A stretch of DNA of 64,000 bases from JACPNO01 sp963825405 (GCA_963825405.1 CAWGTB010000003.1:434001-498000), one strand, 5' to 3'. Numbered from the stretch's first letter, positions 1 to 9,125 are shown. Translations and numbers: made by a program. The notes: generated by a model from the sequence alone, not told the origin.

Positions 1-388
1 CCAGCGGCCCCGCCCCGGCATCGAGCGGCCGCAGCAGCCGCAAATCGATACGTACCGGGAACGCTTGCGAAGGCGAAACGTCCAGGCTGGGGACGGCTAC
101 GGAGGCTTTGCCGCCCGGCGTCATTTCCTGCGCCAGCACCAGCAGCGTGATGCCGCGAATCCGGTGCGCGCTCGAATTGCGCAGCGAGAGCCCCATGTGC
201 AGATCGACCACCATCGCCCCGCCGCGCGGTGTAGCGCGGGATTCGCCCACGTTGGTTCCCATCAAGGCTACCGGCGAATCGGGCGGCAGGTTGATCTTGA
301 TCGAGCTGTGGGGATCGAGCGGGGCGTCCTGCCCGCTCAGCATAGCGGCCGACAGCAACATCAACGCGGCTAGATTCTTACTGCACAT
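1..388 (-). CDS. Secreted hypothetical protein (3' end beyond window)
   Basis: The ATG at 386-388 lies inside the last codons of the anti-sigma gene (11-bp overlap), so this is the third gene of the sigma operon. The N-terminus MCSKNLAALMLLSAAM followed by LSGQDAP looks like a signal peptide. About 129 codons are open to the window edge with no stop. The mature part has beta-rich stretches (for example GAMVVDLHMGLSLRN) but no motif I recognise. Position suggests an exported target or partner of the ECF sigma system; function unknown. Confidence 0.6.
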   Translation of the reverse strand, partial: MCSKNLAALMLLSAAMLSGQDAPLDPHSSIKINLPPDSPVALMGTNVGESRATPRGGAMVVDLHMGLSLRNSSAHRIRGITLLVLAQEMTPGGKASVAVPSLDVSPSQAFPVRIDLRLLRPLDAGAGPL

Positions 389-942
389 AAACATTGTTGA
401 TCGTCACGTTGCCGGTCTCGGCGTCCACATACCGCGCGCGCATGGCCACGCCGCCGGCAAAGGTATCCACGCTGCGGGCGCGTCCGTTCAGCAAACCCAG
501 CGTCTGGCCGCCTTCGGTTACTTGAATGCCGCTGCTGGTGGATTCCAGCACAATCTGATCGGCATCCTGCTTCTGCGCTGCTCGCGGCGCCGGCCGTTCC
601 AGCCACAACGCAGCAATCAACAGCACGGCCAGGCTGCCGCAGGCCGCGAGCGATCGCGCTCCAAAAAATCCAAAGTGCCGCGCCGGTGGATTTACGCACT
701 CCCCGGCTTCCAGACCCAGCCGGATGTTGGCGCGCATCTCCGCCGCCAGCTTGTTCCAGGCAACATCCTCGGGAGTACCTGCTTCGGTGACTTCGGATCG
801 CAGCGCGGAATATTTCGCTACCGTCTCGCGGCACTCCGCGCAGCCCGCCAACATGCCGCTGCATGCGCCACTGCTCGATCGGTCCGGCGTCGCCCGAGGC
901 ATAGAGAGCCAAGCTGGTCTCAGGAGGATGATCGGTCTTCAT
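378..942 (-). CDS. Anti-sigma factor, zinc-finger type (frameshifted)
   Basis: The ATG at 940-942 overlaps the sigma-factor stop as ATGA, so the two are translationally coupled. The start MKTDHPPETSLALY and the later region are in different frames. Removing one base of the AA at 850-851 joins them and restores H-x3-C-x2-C (RHVAGCAEC), the zinc-binding anti-sigma motif. One membrane segment follows (SLAACGSLAVLLIAALW), then an exported C-terminal domain. By family, the cytoplasmic N-terminus would bind and restrain the adjacent ECF sigma factor. The lesion is a single extra base, like the others in this window, so I treat the gene as functional. Confidence 0.75.
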
Positions 943-1487
943 CGTTTTCTCCTCTCCATGTAGCGCCGCAGTTTGATGCGCGCGTTGGCGATGTGCGAGC
1001 GCACCGTGGCCTTCGAGCAATCCAGCCGCCGGGCTACTTCCTCGGCAGGCAAATCCTCGATATCGCGCAGCACAATCGCGGCCCGCTCGCGCGGCGTCAA
1101 TAAACGCAAGCCATCTTCGAGATAGTCGCGATGCTCCCCGCGCAGCACCTGCTGTTCCGGGTTCTCGGCGTGCGATTCCGGCGCTACGTCGATTTCGCAA
1201 AAAGTCATGCGATTGTGCCGCCGCAGGAAATCGAGCGCCGTGTTGGTGGCGATGCGGGAAAGCCAGTGCGCGGCCTTTAATTCGTCTTTGAGCTGATCCT
1301 GCCGCTGCAGCGCCTTGATGAAAGCCTCTTGCGTCAAATCCTGGGCGTCGGCCACGTTGCCCACAATGCGGTAAATTTGCACGAAGATGCGGCGCATGTG
1401 CTCGGTGACAAAGCGGTTTTGCCGCTCGAGCGCTTCCACCGGCGGTTGCACTGTGTCGCTCATCAGGTCGCAGTACAGCGTTTCCAT
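939..1487 (-). CDS. ECF-type RNA polymerase sigma factor
   Basis: The 182-aa protein has sigma region 2 (VADAQDLTQEAFIKALQ; WLSRIATNTALDFLRR) and region 4 (LTPRERAAIVLRDIEDLPAEE, then a helix-turn-helix with CSKATVRSHIANARIKLRR). It lacks regions 1 and 3, as expected for the extracytoplasmic-function group. The first gene of an operon with a zinc-finger anti-sigma factor and a secreted protein. An internal ATG (MSDTVQPP, residue 9) is an alternative start; neither has a strong ribosome-binding site. It is divergent from the thiolase operon, with about 60 bp between them. Confidence 0.92.
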   Translation of the reverse strand: METLYCDLMSDTVQPPVEALERQNRFVTEHMRRIFVQIYRIVGNVADAQDLTQEAFIKALQRQDQLKDELKAAHWLSRIATNTALDFLRRHNRMTFCEIDVAPESHAENPEQQVLRGEHRDYLEDGLRLLTPRERAAIVLRDIEDLPAEEVARRLDCSKATVRSHIANARIKLRRYMERRKR

Positions 1488-1548
1488 GGCCTAAAGGGAT
1501 GACGGCGCGGCCCGGAAAACGTGGATAATACTTTACTAAGCTAATTAT

Positions 1549-2709
1549 ATGAGACCTGTAGCGGTAATCGGGGCGGGGAAAACCCGTTTTGGCGCCCTGG
1601 CGGATCGCGATCTGCGCTCGCTCGCGGTCGAAGCCGGCGAGAAGTGCTTGAAAAATGGGCACCTTAGCCCTTCCCAGATCGAAGCGTTCTGGCTCGGAAA
1701 CTTCGCCGGACCGTCGTTTGTCGGCCAAAATCACCTGGCCCCCTACGTTTCGACCGCCCTGGGCCTGGAAGGCATCCCGGCCACCCGGGTGGAAGCAGCC
1801 TGCGCCTCCAGCGGTTCGGCATTCTTTCATGCCGTTTCCGCCGTGGCGGCCGGGCTTTACGAGGTGGTGCTGGTCGCCGGCGTCGAGAAAATGACGTCGC
1901 AGCCGACGGCGCGGGTCACCGAAATTCTGGCTTCGGCGGGCGATTGCTCGGGCGAAATCAAGGCTGGCTCGACCTTTCCGTCGCTGTTCGCCATGATCGC
2001 CCGCCGCCACATGTATCAGTTCGGAACCACCCGAGAGCAACTGGCGGCAGTCGCGGTGAAGAATCACGCTAACGGCTTCCTCAACCCCAACGCGCATATG
2101 CGGAAGATCATCACGCTTGAGCAGGCTCTCAACGCCCGTCCAGTTGCCGAGCCGCTGGGCTTGTACGATTGCTCGCTCATCAGCGATGGCGCCGCCGCCG
2201 TCGCGATTACTTCGCTCGAACGCGCGCGCGATTTCACTGACAAGCCGGTGCGCGTCCTCGGCATCTCTCAGGCGTCTGATTACGTGGCTCTGGATCAGAA
2301 GCAGGACATCACCACGTTCCCGGCCGTGCGCAAAGCCGCCGAAAAGGCTTACAAAATAGCCGGCCTGAGCGCGAAAGACATCCAGTTTGCCGAGCTGCAC
2401 GATTGCTTCACCATCGCCGAAATCATCGCCATGGAAGATTTGGGATTCGTCCCGCGCGGCCAGGGCGGGCCGTACACTGCGGCCGGACACACGGCGCTTC
2501 ACGGTGAGCTGCCCATCAACACCAGCGGAGGTCTGAAATCCAAAGGCCACCCGGTCGGGGCCACCGGCGTCGCGCAGATTTGCGATCTGGTGGAGCAAAT
2601 CCGCTGCGAAGCCGGCGAGCGCCAGGTAAAACGCAACTCGGTAGGCTTGGCGCAAAATCTGGGCGGCTCCGGCGCGACGTGCGTGGTCAGCATTTTGGGG
2701 AGCGTATGA
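1549..2709 (+). CDS. Thiolase-family protein (acetyl-CoA acetyltransferase/SCP2-thiolase type)
   Basis: This 386-aa protein has the thiolase nucleophile in VEAACASSGSAFF (Cys85) and the C-terminal GHPVGATGVAQ block supplying the catalytic His/Gly region. The lineage without a second C-terminal CxG cysteine (NLGGSGATCVV is present instead) resembles the archaeal-type/SCPx-like thiolases that often pair with an OB-fold partner. It would condense or cleave acyl-CoA thioesters in the cytoplasm. Its stop overlaps the ATG of the OB-fold gene (ATGA), and an aminotransferase follows in the same way, so the three are one translationally coupled operon. Exact substrate unknown. Confidence 0.88.
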   Translation: MRPVAVIGAGKTRFGALADRDLRSLAVEAGEKCLKNGHLSPSQIEAFWLGNFAGPSFVGQNHLAPYVSTALGLEGIPATRVEAACASSGSAFFHAVSAVAAGLYEVVLVAGVEKMTSQPTARVTEILASAGDCSGEIKAGSTFPSLFAMIARRHMYQFGTTREQLAAVAVKNHANGFLNPNAHMRKIITLEQALNARPVAEPLGLYDCSLISDGAAAVAITSLERARDFTDKPVRVLGISQASDYVALDQKQDITTFPAVRKAAEKAYKIAGLSAKDIQFAELHDCFTIAEIIAMEDLGFVPRGQGGPYTAAGHTALHGELPINTSGGLKSKGHPVGATGVAQICDLVEQIRCEAGERQVKRNSVGLAQNLGGSGATCVVSILGSV

Positions 2710-2912
2710 CGGGAACTGTCTATACCGAAACCGTGGTGCATCTGGCGCCGGAGGCATTCGCCGCGGAGGTGCCTTACCAGGTGGCTATCGTCACGCTGGA
2801 AAATGGCTCGCGCGTGACGGCCCGGATACAAGGCGAGCGCGTTGCCATCGACGATCGGGTCGAAGAGGTCGAAGTTCGCGAAGGCGTTCCCTTCTTCAGG
2901 AAGAGCATATGA
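2706..2912 (+). CDS. Small OB-fold (DUF35-like) thiolase partner
   Basis: The 68-aa protein begins at the ATG overlapping the thiolase stop and ends overlapping the aminotransferase start. The sequence (YQVAIVTLENGSRVTARIQG, then DDRVEEVEVREGVPFF) reads like the OB-fold half of DUF35 proteins, which in other organisms bind thiolases and help channel acyl-CoA. The N-terminal rubredoxin-like zinc ribbon of full DUF35 proteins is absent. Assignment rests on the pattern and the context; similarity is moderate at this length. Confidence 0.6.
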   Translation: MTGTVYTETVVHLAPEAFAAEVPYQVAIVTLENGSRVTARIQGERVAIDDRVEEVEVREGVPFFRKSI

Positions 2913-4105
2913 GACTAGCTGAACGCATGAGCCGCATCGGTGTCGAAGGAGCCTTCGAGGTACTCACGCGCGCCCGGGCGCTCGAGGCGCAAGGCCGCAG
3001 CATCATCCATCTCGAAATTGGTGAGCCGGATTTTCCCACGCCGCTGCACATCGTCGAAGCCGCGAAGAAGGCGCTCGATGACGGCTGGACCCACTACGGG
3101 CCCACTCAGGGCGATCCGGAACTGCGGCAGGCGGTGGCCGCGTATATCTCGCGCACCCGCAAAATCAGCGTAGGGCCCGAGCACGTGTGCATCGTCCCCG
3201 GCGGCAAGCCCATCATCTTTTTTCCGATGATGGCGCTGCTCGAACCGGGCGATGAAGTGATTTACCCCAACCCCGGCTTCCCGATTTACGAGTCCATGAT
3301 TCGCTTTCTGGGCGCCAAGCCGGTCCCGATTCCGCTGGTCGAAGAACGCGGATTCTCTTTCGATCTGGATCTGCTGGCCTCCTCCATTACGCCGCGCACC
3401 AAAATGCTGGTACTCAATTCGCCGCAGAATCCGACTGGCGGCGTAATTCCCGACGAAGATGTTCGCGCGATCGCGAAGATGGTTTGCGACCGCGACATCA
3501 TGGTCCTTTCCGACGAAATTTATTCGCGCATGAGCTATGGCGCGCCGCCGCTCTCCATCGCCTCGCTGCCGGGCATGCTGGAAAAAACCATCATCCTCGA
3601 CGGTTTTTCCAAAACTTACGCCATGACCGGCTGGCGCATGGGCTACGGCGTGATGCCGGAATGGCTGGTGGACCCGGTCAACAAGCTCATGGTGAATTCC
3701 AATTCCTGCACGGCCAGTTTCACCCAGCGCGCCGGAATCGCCGCGCTCAACGGCCCGCAGGACGCGGTCGATCGCATGATCGCCGAGTTCGCCCGGCGCC
3801 GCACGGCGTTCTGCCAGGGCTTGAATCAGATTCCGGGATTCCGCTGCGCGCTGCCGGGCGGTGCGTTTTACGCGTTCGCCAATATCCGCGGGACCGGCAT
3901 GAAATCCAAAGAGCTGGCCGATTTCTTGCTTCACGAAGCCGGTGTAGCGGGCCTGAGCGGGGCGTCCTTCGGCGAGTACGGCGAAGGTTATGTCCGCTTC
4001 AGTTACGCCAATTCCTACGAGAATCTGATGGAAGCGGTGGCGCGCATCACCGGCGTCCTCACGGCACGCAAGCCGGCGAGTTCAGTTCCTTCTGCAGCCG
4101 GATAA
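2909..4105 (+). CDS. Class I/II pyridoxal-phosphate aminotransferase
   Basis: A 398-aa fold-type I aminotransferase. It shows the substrate-binding N-terminus (EIGEPDFPTP), YNP-like region (LNSPQNPTGGVIP), the Asp/Tyr block (VLSDEIYSRMSY) and the Schiff-base lysine in FSKTYAMTGWRMGY (Lys235), plus the C-terminal arginine region (GYVRFSYANS). It would move an amino group between an amino acid such as aspartate or alanine and a 2-oxo acid. The start overlaps the OB-fold gene stop (ATGA). The 3' end overlaps the convergent secreted-protein gene by 47 bp. Confidence 0.9.
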   Translation: MRLAERMSRIGVEGAFEVLTRARALEAQGRSIIHLEIGEPDFPTPLHIVEAAKKALDDGWTHYGPTQGDPELRQAVAAYISRTRKISVGPEHVCIVPGGKPIIFFPMMALLEPGDEVIYPNPGFPIYESMIRFLGAKPVPIPLVEERGFSFDLDLLASSITPRTKMLVLNSPQNPTGGVIPDEDVRAIAKMVCDRDIMVLSDEIYSRMSYGAPPLSIASLPGMLEKTIILDGFSKTYAMTGWRMGYGVMPEWLVDPVNKLMVNSNSCTASFTQRAGIAALNGPQDAVDRMIAEFARRRTAFCQGLNQIPGFRCALPGGAFYAFANIRGTGMKSKELADFLLHEAGVAGLSGASFGEYGEGYVRFSYANSYENLMEAVARITGVLTARKPASSVPSAAG

Positions 4106-5199
4106 AAGCCGCTTGCAGGAATGCGCTGGCGCGCGGCGCCTTGGCTAATTCCCCCCGCTTGGCCGTGATCTGGCTCAAGTACGGATTCAAGAAACGCCCG
4201 TACTTTTCCAGGACCGCGACATCGCCGGTGGCTAATGCGGTCACAATATCTTGCTCGACTGCGGGCGAAAGCACCTCGACGCGTCCGACAAAAACGCGCT
4301 CGATTTGTTGTGGCGCGGGAGTAATGGTTAGTGGTAGAACCGCATCCACCATGGATCGCGGAGCGACATAGAAACACGCGCGAGCCCTCTTCGAACCAGG
4401 AATCGCGCCATGTCTCCACCATCGCGTGCACTTCTTTCGGATACAGGCCCGCCGCCGTTAAATCCACTTCCATCTCTTGCCGCAGCCGATCAACGTTTCC
4501 CGCGAGCTCCGGCAGGTCCAGCGTCACCACATCCTGCACGCCGCGTGCAACGCGATAACCTACTTTGCCGCGTCGGTTCTCGTACACAATCGCCAAGGCG
4601 ATTGGCTCGCTGCCCCCGTTGCGAATCTCCATCTTCCCTGTGCTGGTCATCCGTGCGCGCACCGGGACAGAGAAGTCTCCCATGCCCCGGTAGAAAATCA
4701 GCTTTTCCTGCTGCTGCCCGACGCGGATAGGCGCGGAATCCGTTTCCCGCGCCGCGTAGTAATGGCTGGCGGATTTCTCGATCGGCAGAACCGGAGACTC
4801 GCCGGGACGCACTTCCACCGGGCTCCACTCGATGCTCCCGGTCCGAGGCCGCGCAGCTTGCGGATACCACTCGGTGACGACGCCCTGCGGAAAGTCCACA
4901 TGGACCGAGAGCGTAACCGGCTTGGCGGCGTAGAAGTACAGCACCGGCGTCTCCATGCGAACGACGCCGGGCGCCAATTTGATATTGCGCCCGCCCAGTC
5001 GATAGACGAAGCAGGGAAGATCCGATTTACCCGCAAGCGGGAACCAGCTCACCGAATCGCCATTCTCGTCCGCCACCGAAGTGAACGTTCCCCACTCATG
5101 AGCCACCAGCGCGTCGCCGGGCAGGTCAATTCTCACCGCGAAAACCGCTGGAACGAGAGCAATCGCCAGCCACAGAGCCCTGCTATTTAGCTGTGCCAT
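4059..5199 (-). CDS. Secreted protein of unknown function (frameshifted)
   Basis: The start MAQLNSRALWLAIALVPAVFA is a signal peptide; the mature protein begins near RIDLPGDALVAHEWGTFTSV. About 380 aa once the frame is repaired: the reading frame breaks at the AAA at 4372-4374 (one extra base), after which the protein continues with MVDAVLPLTITPAPQQIER to the stop at 4059. The HEWGTF segment and repeated beta-strand-like stretches (LYFYAAKPVTLSVHVDFP) suggest a periplasmic or surface beta-rich protein. No catalytic motif recognised. The start overlaps the upstream secreted-protein gene by 17 bp, so the two are probably co-expressed. Confidence 0.7.
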
Positions 5200-5824
5200 A
5201 CCGTGCCCGCAGATCGCTGAGTGTCTGTTTCCCATCGCCAAACTGGTGGACGATGTTATGCGCCAGCAGCGAACCTTCGCTCGACGCCGCCAGTGCCTTG
5301 CGGAAGTGCTCATTCGGCCAGGGCCCGTCCCGCATGAGCGCTGCCGCGAATTCCATTGATGCCGTATCCCCGCCCAGGCGTATCGCTTTCACTACCCAGG
5401 CGTAGCCGTCCAGTTCCATCGCCAGCGGAACATACCCTGCGGCGCGGTCCGCTAAATGTACCTGTTTGTACGTCTCGACCAGATAGCCGGCGTCGAATAG
5501 CGCGGGCGCCGATCCCGATTCCACGGCACGCGCCATAAGCCGGGAGAGAAGCTCATAGGCGATGCGCGGATCTTTGTTGGCATAAATAGCCGCGCGCCGC
5601 ATGGTTTCCATCCGGACCAACACTGCTGTATCTGGAGACAGCAGGGACAGCGTGTCCGGAATTAGGTGCTTCAAATCGTACGATGGGTCGGGCGCATTCC
5701 AATTTGCAGAAGTTGCCCATGGTAGGGATTTGGCGCCGCCCGTGTCGAAAGCGTGGCAAACCAGTGGTGGACCGGCCTGGGCCAGTGCTGCGACCGTCAT
5801 TAGAAGGAACAAACGTTTGTGCAT
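5183..5824 (-). CDS. Secreted hypothetical protein
   Basis: Start MHKRLFLLMTVAALAQA is a signal peptide, with GGAGC about 7 bases upstream of the ATG. The mature protein (about 195 aa) is largely helical (PRIAYELLSRLMARAVESG; SMEFAAALMRDG) and contains no cofactor or catalytic motif I recognise. The helical spacing is reminiscent of TPR-like solenoids but no clear repeat can be drawn. First gene of a two-gene unit with the beta-rich secreted protein downstream. Confidence 0.65.
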   Translation of the reverse strand: MHKRLFLLMTVAALAQAGPPLVCHAFDTGGAKSLPWATSANWNAPDPSYDLKHLIPDTLSLLSPDTAVLVRMETMRRAAIYANKDPRIAYELLSRLMARAVESGSAPALFDAGYLVETYKQVHLADRAAGYVPLAMELDGYAWVVKAIRLGGDTASMEFAAALMRDGPWPNEHFRKALAASSEGSLLAHNIVHQFGDGKQTLSDLRARYGTAK

Positions 5825-5944
5825 ATCATGCTCCTGGTTCGAAGGTGCGGCCAATCCACTGGAGTAGCAAGTAGCAGCGGGTGATGTAACCGTTGCCTTA
5901 CCGTAAAACGCACCCGGAAATCGCGTGATTCGGCACGTAACCGA

Positions 5945-6859
5945 TTGAATCCGACGCCCGACTTTGCCAGAGTAGGGGCGATGCCGGAAGACGCTGCGGT
6001 GCGAGCCGAACTGGATCGCGTGCTGGCCAGCGACGGGTTTGTGAACTCCGAGCGCCTCACGCGGTTTCTGCGTTTCACGGTCGAAAAGACCCTCGCAGGG
6101 GAAGCCGACCAGCTCAAGGAATATCTGCTGGGCGTGGAAGTATTCGACCGGGGCGCAGCCTTCGACCCGCGCATGGATCCCATCGTCCGCGTAGAAGCCC
6201 GGCGGCTGCGCGCGAAATTGGAAGAGTATTACGCCGGCGCAGGCAATGCGAGCGAAGTGCGAATCGTCTGCCGCAAGGGAAGTTACATTCCGGTATTCGA
6301 ATCGGTGCTGCCGCAGCCGACCGCCGCAACCTCCCGGCCGCTGCGCAAAGATTTGTGGTGGGTCGCCGTCGCCGCGGTGTTGGCGCTGGGATTTGCTTAC
6401 TGGTCGTGGAGCCGGACTGGCGCTCATGCGGATTCAATCTCGATTGCCGTGCTGCCCATGGACGCCATCGCGGAAGACCAGACCGCCAGCGAATTAGCGG
6501 ACGGAATAGCCGAAGCGCTCAGCATCGAGCTGTCCCGTGATCCGGCGTGGCGCGTGGTCGCGTGGCCGAATATATTGCGCTACCGGCGCGAGCACCCGCA
6601 GGAGCAGCAGCGTCCGATGAAGCAGGTCGCGAGCGAATTGAACGCCGAGATGGTCATAGCCGTTTCGGTCGAGAGCCGCGACGGGCGCGCGCGCGTGAAC
6701 ACCGTTTTGCTCGAGCCGAATAGCGGCTACAACTACAAGGGGTGGGGCAGGAGCTATGAACGCTCGACCGCCGACACGCTGGCGATGGAACGGGAACTAG
6801 CCCGCGTGATCGCGGAGGAATTGCGCGTGCAACTGGAGCGGCGCAAGGCGAACAAGTAG
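5945..6859 (+). CDS. Membrane protein with acidobacterial-type N-terminal domain and TolB-like C-terminal domain
   Basis: 304 aa in three parts. The N-terminal ~110 residues (VNSERLTRFLRFTVEKTL; FDPRMDPIVRVEARRLR) form a domain seen in front of TolB/FlgO-like or TPR domains in acidobacterial proteins. A single membrane segment (WWVAVAAVLALGFAYW) follows near residue 140. The C-terminus (ISIAVLPMDAIAEDQTASE to the end) resembles the FlgO/TolB-N beta-alpha fold found with CadC-like regulators. No winged-helix DNA-binding region is evident here. An internal start MPEDAAVRAELD (5981) is possible. Role likely sensing or scaffolding at the inner membrane; substrate unknown. Confidence 0.65.
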   Translation: MNPTPDFARVGAMPEDAAVRAELDRVLASDGFVNSERLTRFLRFTVEKTLAGEADQLKEYLLGVEVFDRGAAFDPRMDPIVRVEARRLRAKLEEYYAGAGNASEVRIVCRKGSYIPVFESVLPQPTAATSRPLRKDLWWVAVAAVLALGFAYWSWSRTGAHADSISIAVLPMDAIAEDQTASELADGIAEALSIELSRDPAWRVVAWPNILRYRREHPQEQQRPMKQVASELNAEMVIAVSVESRDGRARVNTVLLEPNSGYNYKGWGRSYERSTADTLAMERELARVIAEELRVQLERRKANK

Positions 6860-6861
6860 CT

Positions 6862-7129
6862 TCAGCGCAGCGTCACGACCGTAGCGCCCCAGCCTCCGGC
6901 TTCGGCAGGGCGCGTCGCCGAACGCCACGACTCCCTCCGTCCGCGCCAGCACCGCGCGCACAATTTCCCGCTGCACGCCGATGCCGCGGCCATGAATAAT
7001 GCGCAGGGCTTTCAATCCTAATTTGCGCGCCTCTTCCAGATAGGCTTCGACGACGGCCTCGACATCGCGCGGCGGCACGCTGTGCAGGTCGAAAACGTCA
7101 GTAATAGGGATGGGAACCGGTTCATCCAT
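6862..7129 (-). CDS. Small Smr-domain protein (frameshifted)
   Basis: The Smr domain is clear: VFDLHSVPPRDVEAVVEAY, then ALRIIHGRGIGVQREIV with the HGRG motif, the signature of Smr nucleases related to the MutS2 C-terminus. The C-terminus breaks near 6904-6906; removing one C of a CCC run gives APAEAGGWGATVVTLR and a stop at 6862, the usual Smr ending. About 88 aa as a stand-alone domain. The frame stays open upstream to a TTG at 7177, across a hairpin; the ATG at 7127-7129 directly follows that hairpin's T-run, so the true start is uncertain. Confidence 0.75.
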
Positions 7130-7164
7130 AAAAAAGCCCGGCCTGGCAGCGCCAAACCGGGCTT
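7126..7164 (-). terminator. Rho-independent terminator hairpin
   Basis: On the minus strand AAGCCCGG and CCGGGCTT (7157-7164 and 7134-7141) pair across a 15-base loop and are followed by a T-run (7130-7135). It lies after the DUF465 gene and immediately before the ATG of the Smr gene. Confidence 0.7.
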
Positions 7165-7202
7165 CTTTGTGTTCCAACTTCTACTGCGCGCACCCGATGC
7201 CG

Positions 7203-7439
7203 TTATGCGACGTGTTGAGCGCGGGATCGGCTCACAATCGCTTCGATCTGATCCTTGGCATGGAGTTTCAACTTCTTCAGTCGGACTTCTTCCACCTTCT
7301 CAGGTTCGGTCAGGTGGGGGCGTTGCGCCAGATCGTCCAGTTGATGGGCGTACTCGGAATGCTGGGTCACCAGTTGGCGAAACGCTTCGTCCGTTTGCAT
7401 CAGGTGCGCTTTCAATTCTTCGAGTGGATTCTGTTCCAT
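7203..7439 (-). CDS. DUF465 (YdcH-like) small coiled-coil protein
   Basis: 78 aa from ATG 7437-7439, with AGGAGG 12 bases upstream. The sequence (FRQLVTQHSEYAHQLDDL; VRLKKLKLHAKDQIEAIV) is the antiparallel helical hairpin of DUF465/YdcH proteins, whose conserved LKKxKLxLKD core is visible as LKKLKLHAKD. Function of the family is not established. A terminator follows 40 bp downstream. Confidence 0.75.
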   Translation of the reverse strand: MEQNPLEELKAHLMQTDEAFRQLVTQHSEYAHQLDDLAQRPHLTEPEKVEEVRLKKLKLHAKDQIEAIVSRSRAQHVA

Positions 7440-7570
7440 ATCTTGGCATGCCTCCTGGAGTGAGGTTGCCTCGCCGAGTGGGTAATGCGCCAAACGGGCT
7501 CGGTGGGTAATCTTCACTTCCCTCATTTCGATAGAAGTGGCGGACGCTCAACGTCCGTCTACACTGAACG

Positions 7571-8003
7571 TTAACATGAAAGAATCTTCATCACAATACC
7601 GGATTCTACCGGATTTTGGTAGTAGTCCCTGCGACGGCCGATTTCCTGGAAGCCGATCGATTCATAGAACTTACGCGCCGTTTGGTTGGACTCCCTGACT
7701 TCGAGGAACACCTCGCCGCAGTGGCGCTCCAGCATGAGTTGCATCATACTCCGCGCCAGGCCCTGACGGCGGAACAACGGCTGAACCGCCAGGTTGAGGA
7801 CCTCGAATTCAGTCGCCGCTGTTTTGCGGAAATACCAAAAAACCGGCCAACTCATTGCCCACACAGGCAACCGTGCACTCGTAGTCGGCGGGCGCCCATT
7901 GCGCCGCTTCGGGTGAGGCGGATTGAATTGCAGCAATGCCGTTGAAATCTTCCGGCGTCGCCGCGCGGATGGTTACCGGCGCGTCAGGCGAAGCGGATGA
8001 CAT
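7571..8003 (-). CDS. rimI: RimI-like GNAT acetyltransferase (frameshifted)
   Basis: The N-terminal half MSSASPDAPVTIRAATPEDF to GNELAGFLVF and the C-terminal half starting RKTAATEFEVLNLAVQP lie in different frames; one extra T in the T-runs at 7830-7842 accounts for it. Joined, the protein (about 143 aa) has the acetyl-CoA-binding loop RRQGLARSMMQ and the RimI-type ending EVRESNQTARKFYESIGF. The family acetylates protein N-termini, classically ribosomal protein S18. The start overlaps the mutarotase-like gene by 20 bp, indicating co-transcription. Confidence 0.8.
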
Positions 8004-9055
8004 CGCCGGCGTTCCACTCCAGAGCCTCGGGTACGTGCTCGGCTCGCGCGATCGCGGCCCAGTAGCGGGTTTCGACGCGCGACTTCGCCGGAATCCAGCG
8101 ATAGCCCGGCATGCCGAACAGGCCGCCCCGCTCGATCATTTGCCGGCGCGGCTCCGGAAAGGGCGACGCCCCAAATTCCATGCCGCGCGTCAATGTGCGG
8201 CCGTTCCACGGCGGAATGGTCCGGCTGTAATTTTCTTCCCAAATTCCGAGCCAGGGAAAATCGGCGCGCCGCCATACGTAGCCGAACGCCAGGCGCGCGG
8301 TCGGCGAAAACGCCGTGAAGTAGGCGGTGTCGCGATGCGGGTCCATCAGTTGGCGTGGTGTATCCGGCCGAAACCGGCGCGTTCGTGTACACGCGCAGGT
8401 CGACATGGCCGCCGCCGATGCGCGGCACATTGGGCCAATCGAAATCCACGCCGATTTTCATGTAGCCCTTGCCGCCGCTGAAATCGTTTTCGACCACTTT
8501 GGCGCGCGTGGCCGAGGCGCGAAATTCGGTGCGTCCTTTTTCCAGGAAGGGCGGACCTAGTGTCACGTGCTGTGTCCAGGCCGTGGGATGGTCGGCCGCG
8601 GAGAGATTTTCGACGGACTCGCGAATCTCGACATTGCCGCCCGCCAGCCGAATCTGGCGCTCAAAGGCGAACTGGGCGATGGGAAATTGCGCGCGCATGC
8701 GCAGCGAGTCGGCTCCGCCTTCGATCGTGTAGCGCGCAATCGAAGCTTCGCCGTGCACCGTCCGCCCGGCGGCGGCTTCTTCGTCGGAGGTGCCGCCGAA
8801 AATATCCATGCAGAGGTTGTGACCCATAATACCGGCGAGCAGTTTGCTCTCCGAATCCGTGCCGTAGCCGGGATGTTTGGCGCGATCATAAGTGGAGGGC
8901 TCGATGGAGGCCCAGGGCGGAATCCAGAGCGGGCTGACGCCGGTGGCTTTATCCAGAATTTCAGCGATGTGGCCGCCCTCTTCGAGTACCGTGACCCGAA
9001 TGCTCGGGTTCTCGATCGAAAAGGCGCGCCGGCTGTGAAAGGTGGTCGCGGGCAT
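7984..9055 (-). CDS. Mutarotase-fold (aldose 1-epimerase-like) protein (frameshifted)
   Basis: About 356 aa after repair of one +1 break in the TTT near 8367-8370 (VYTNAPV joins to RPDTPRQLMDPH). The sequence has features of the galactose-mutarotase-like beta-sandwich: FSIENPSIRVTVLEEGGHIAEI at the start, MGHNLCMDIFG, and ENLSAADHPTAWTQHVTLGPP with the His/Glu-type region. No signal peptide. Start chosen at ATG 9053-9055; a GTG five codons upstream (9070) is in frame. It probably acts on a sugar ring or binds a carbohydrate; a specific activity cannot be assigned. Confidence 0.65.
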
Positions 9056-9125
9056 AGGGATATTATGCACGCCCCGCGTTGCTGAGGCGCAGCATCACTT
9101 CCGAGGCGCCGGCGCCGGGCTGCTA

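Noticed and set aside
370..2757. A 795-codon minus-strand open frame covering the anti-sigma, sigma and thiolase region
   Set aside because: It crosses real genes in the wrong frame. Only its segments in frame with the anti-sigma start are real; the rest has no protein-like character.
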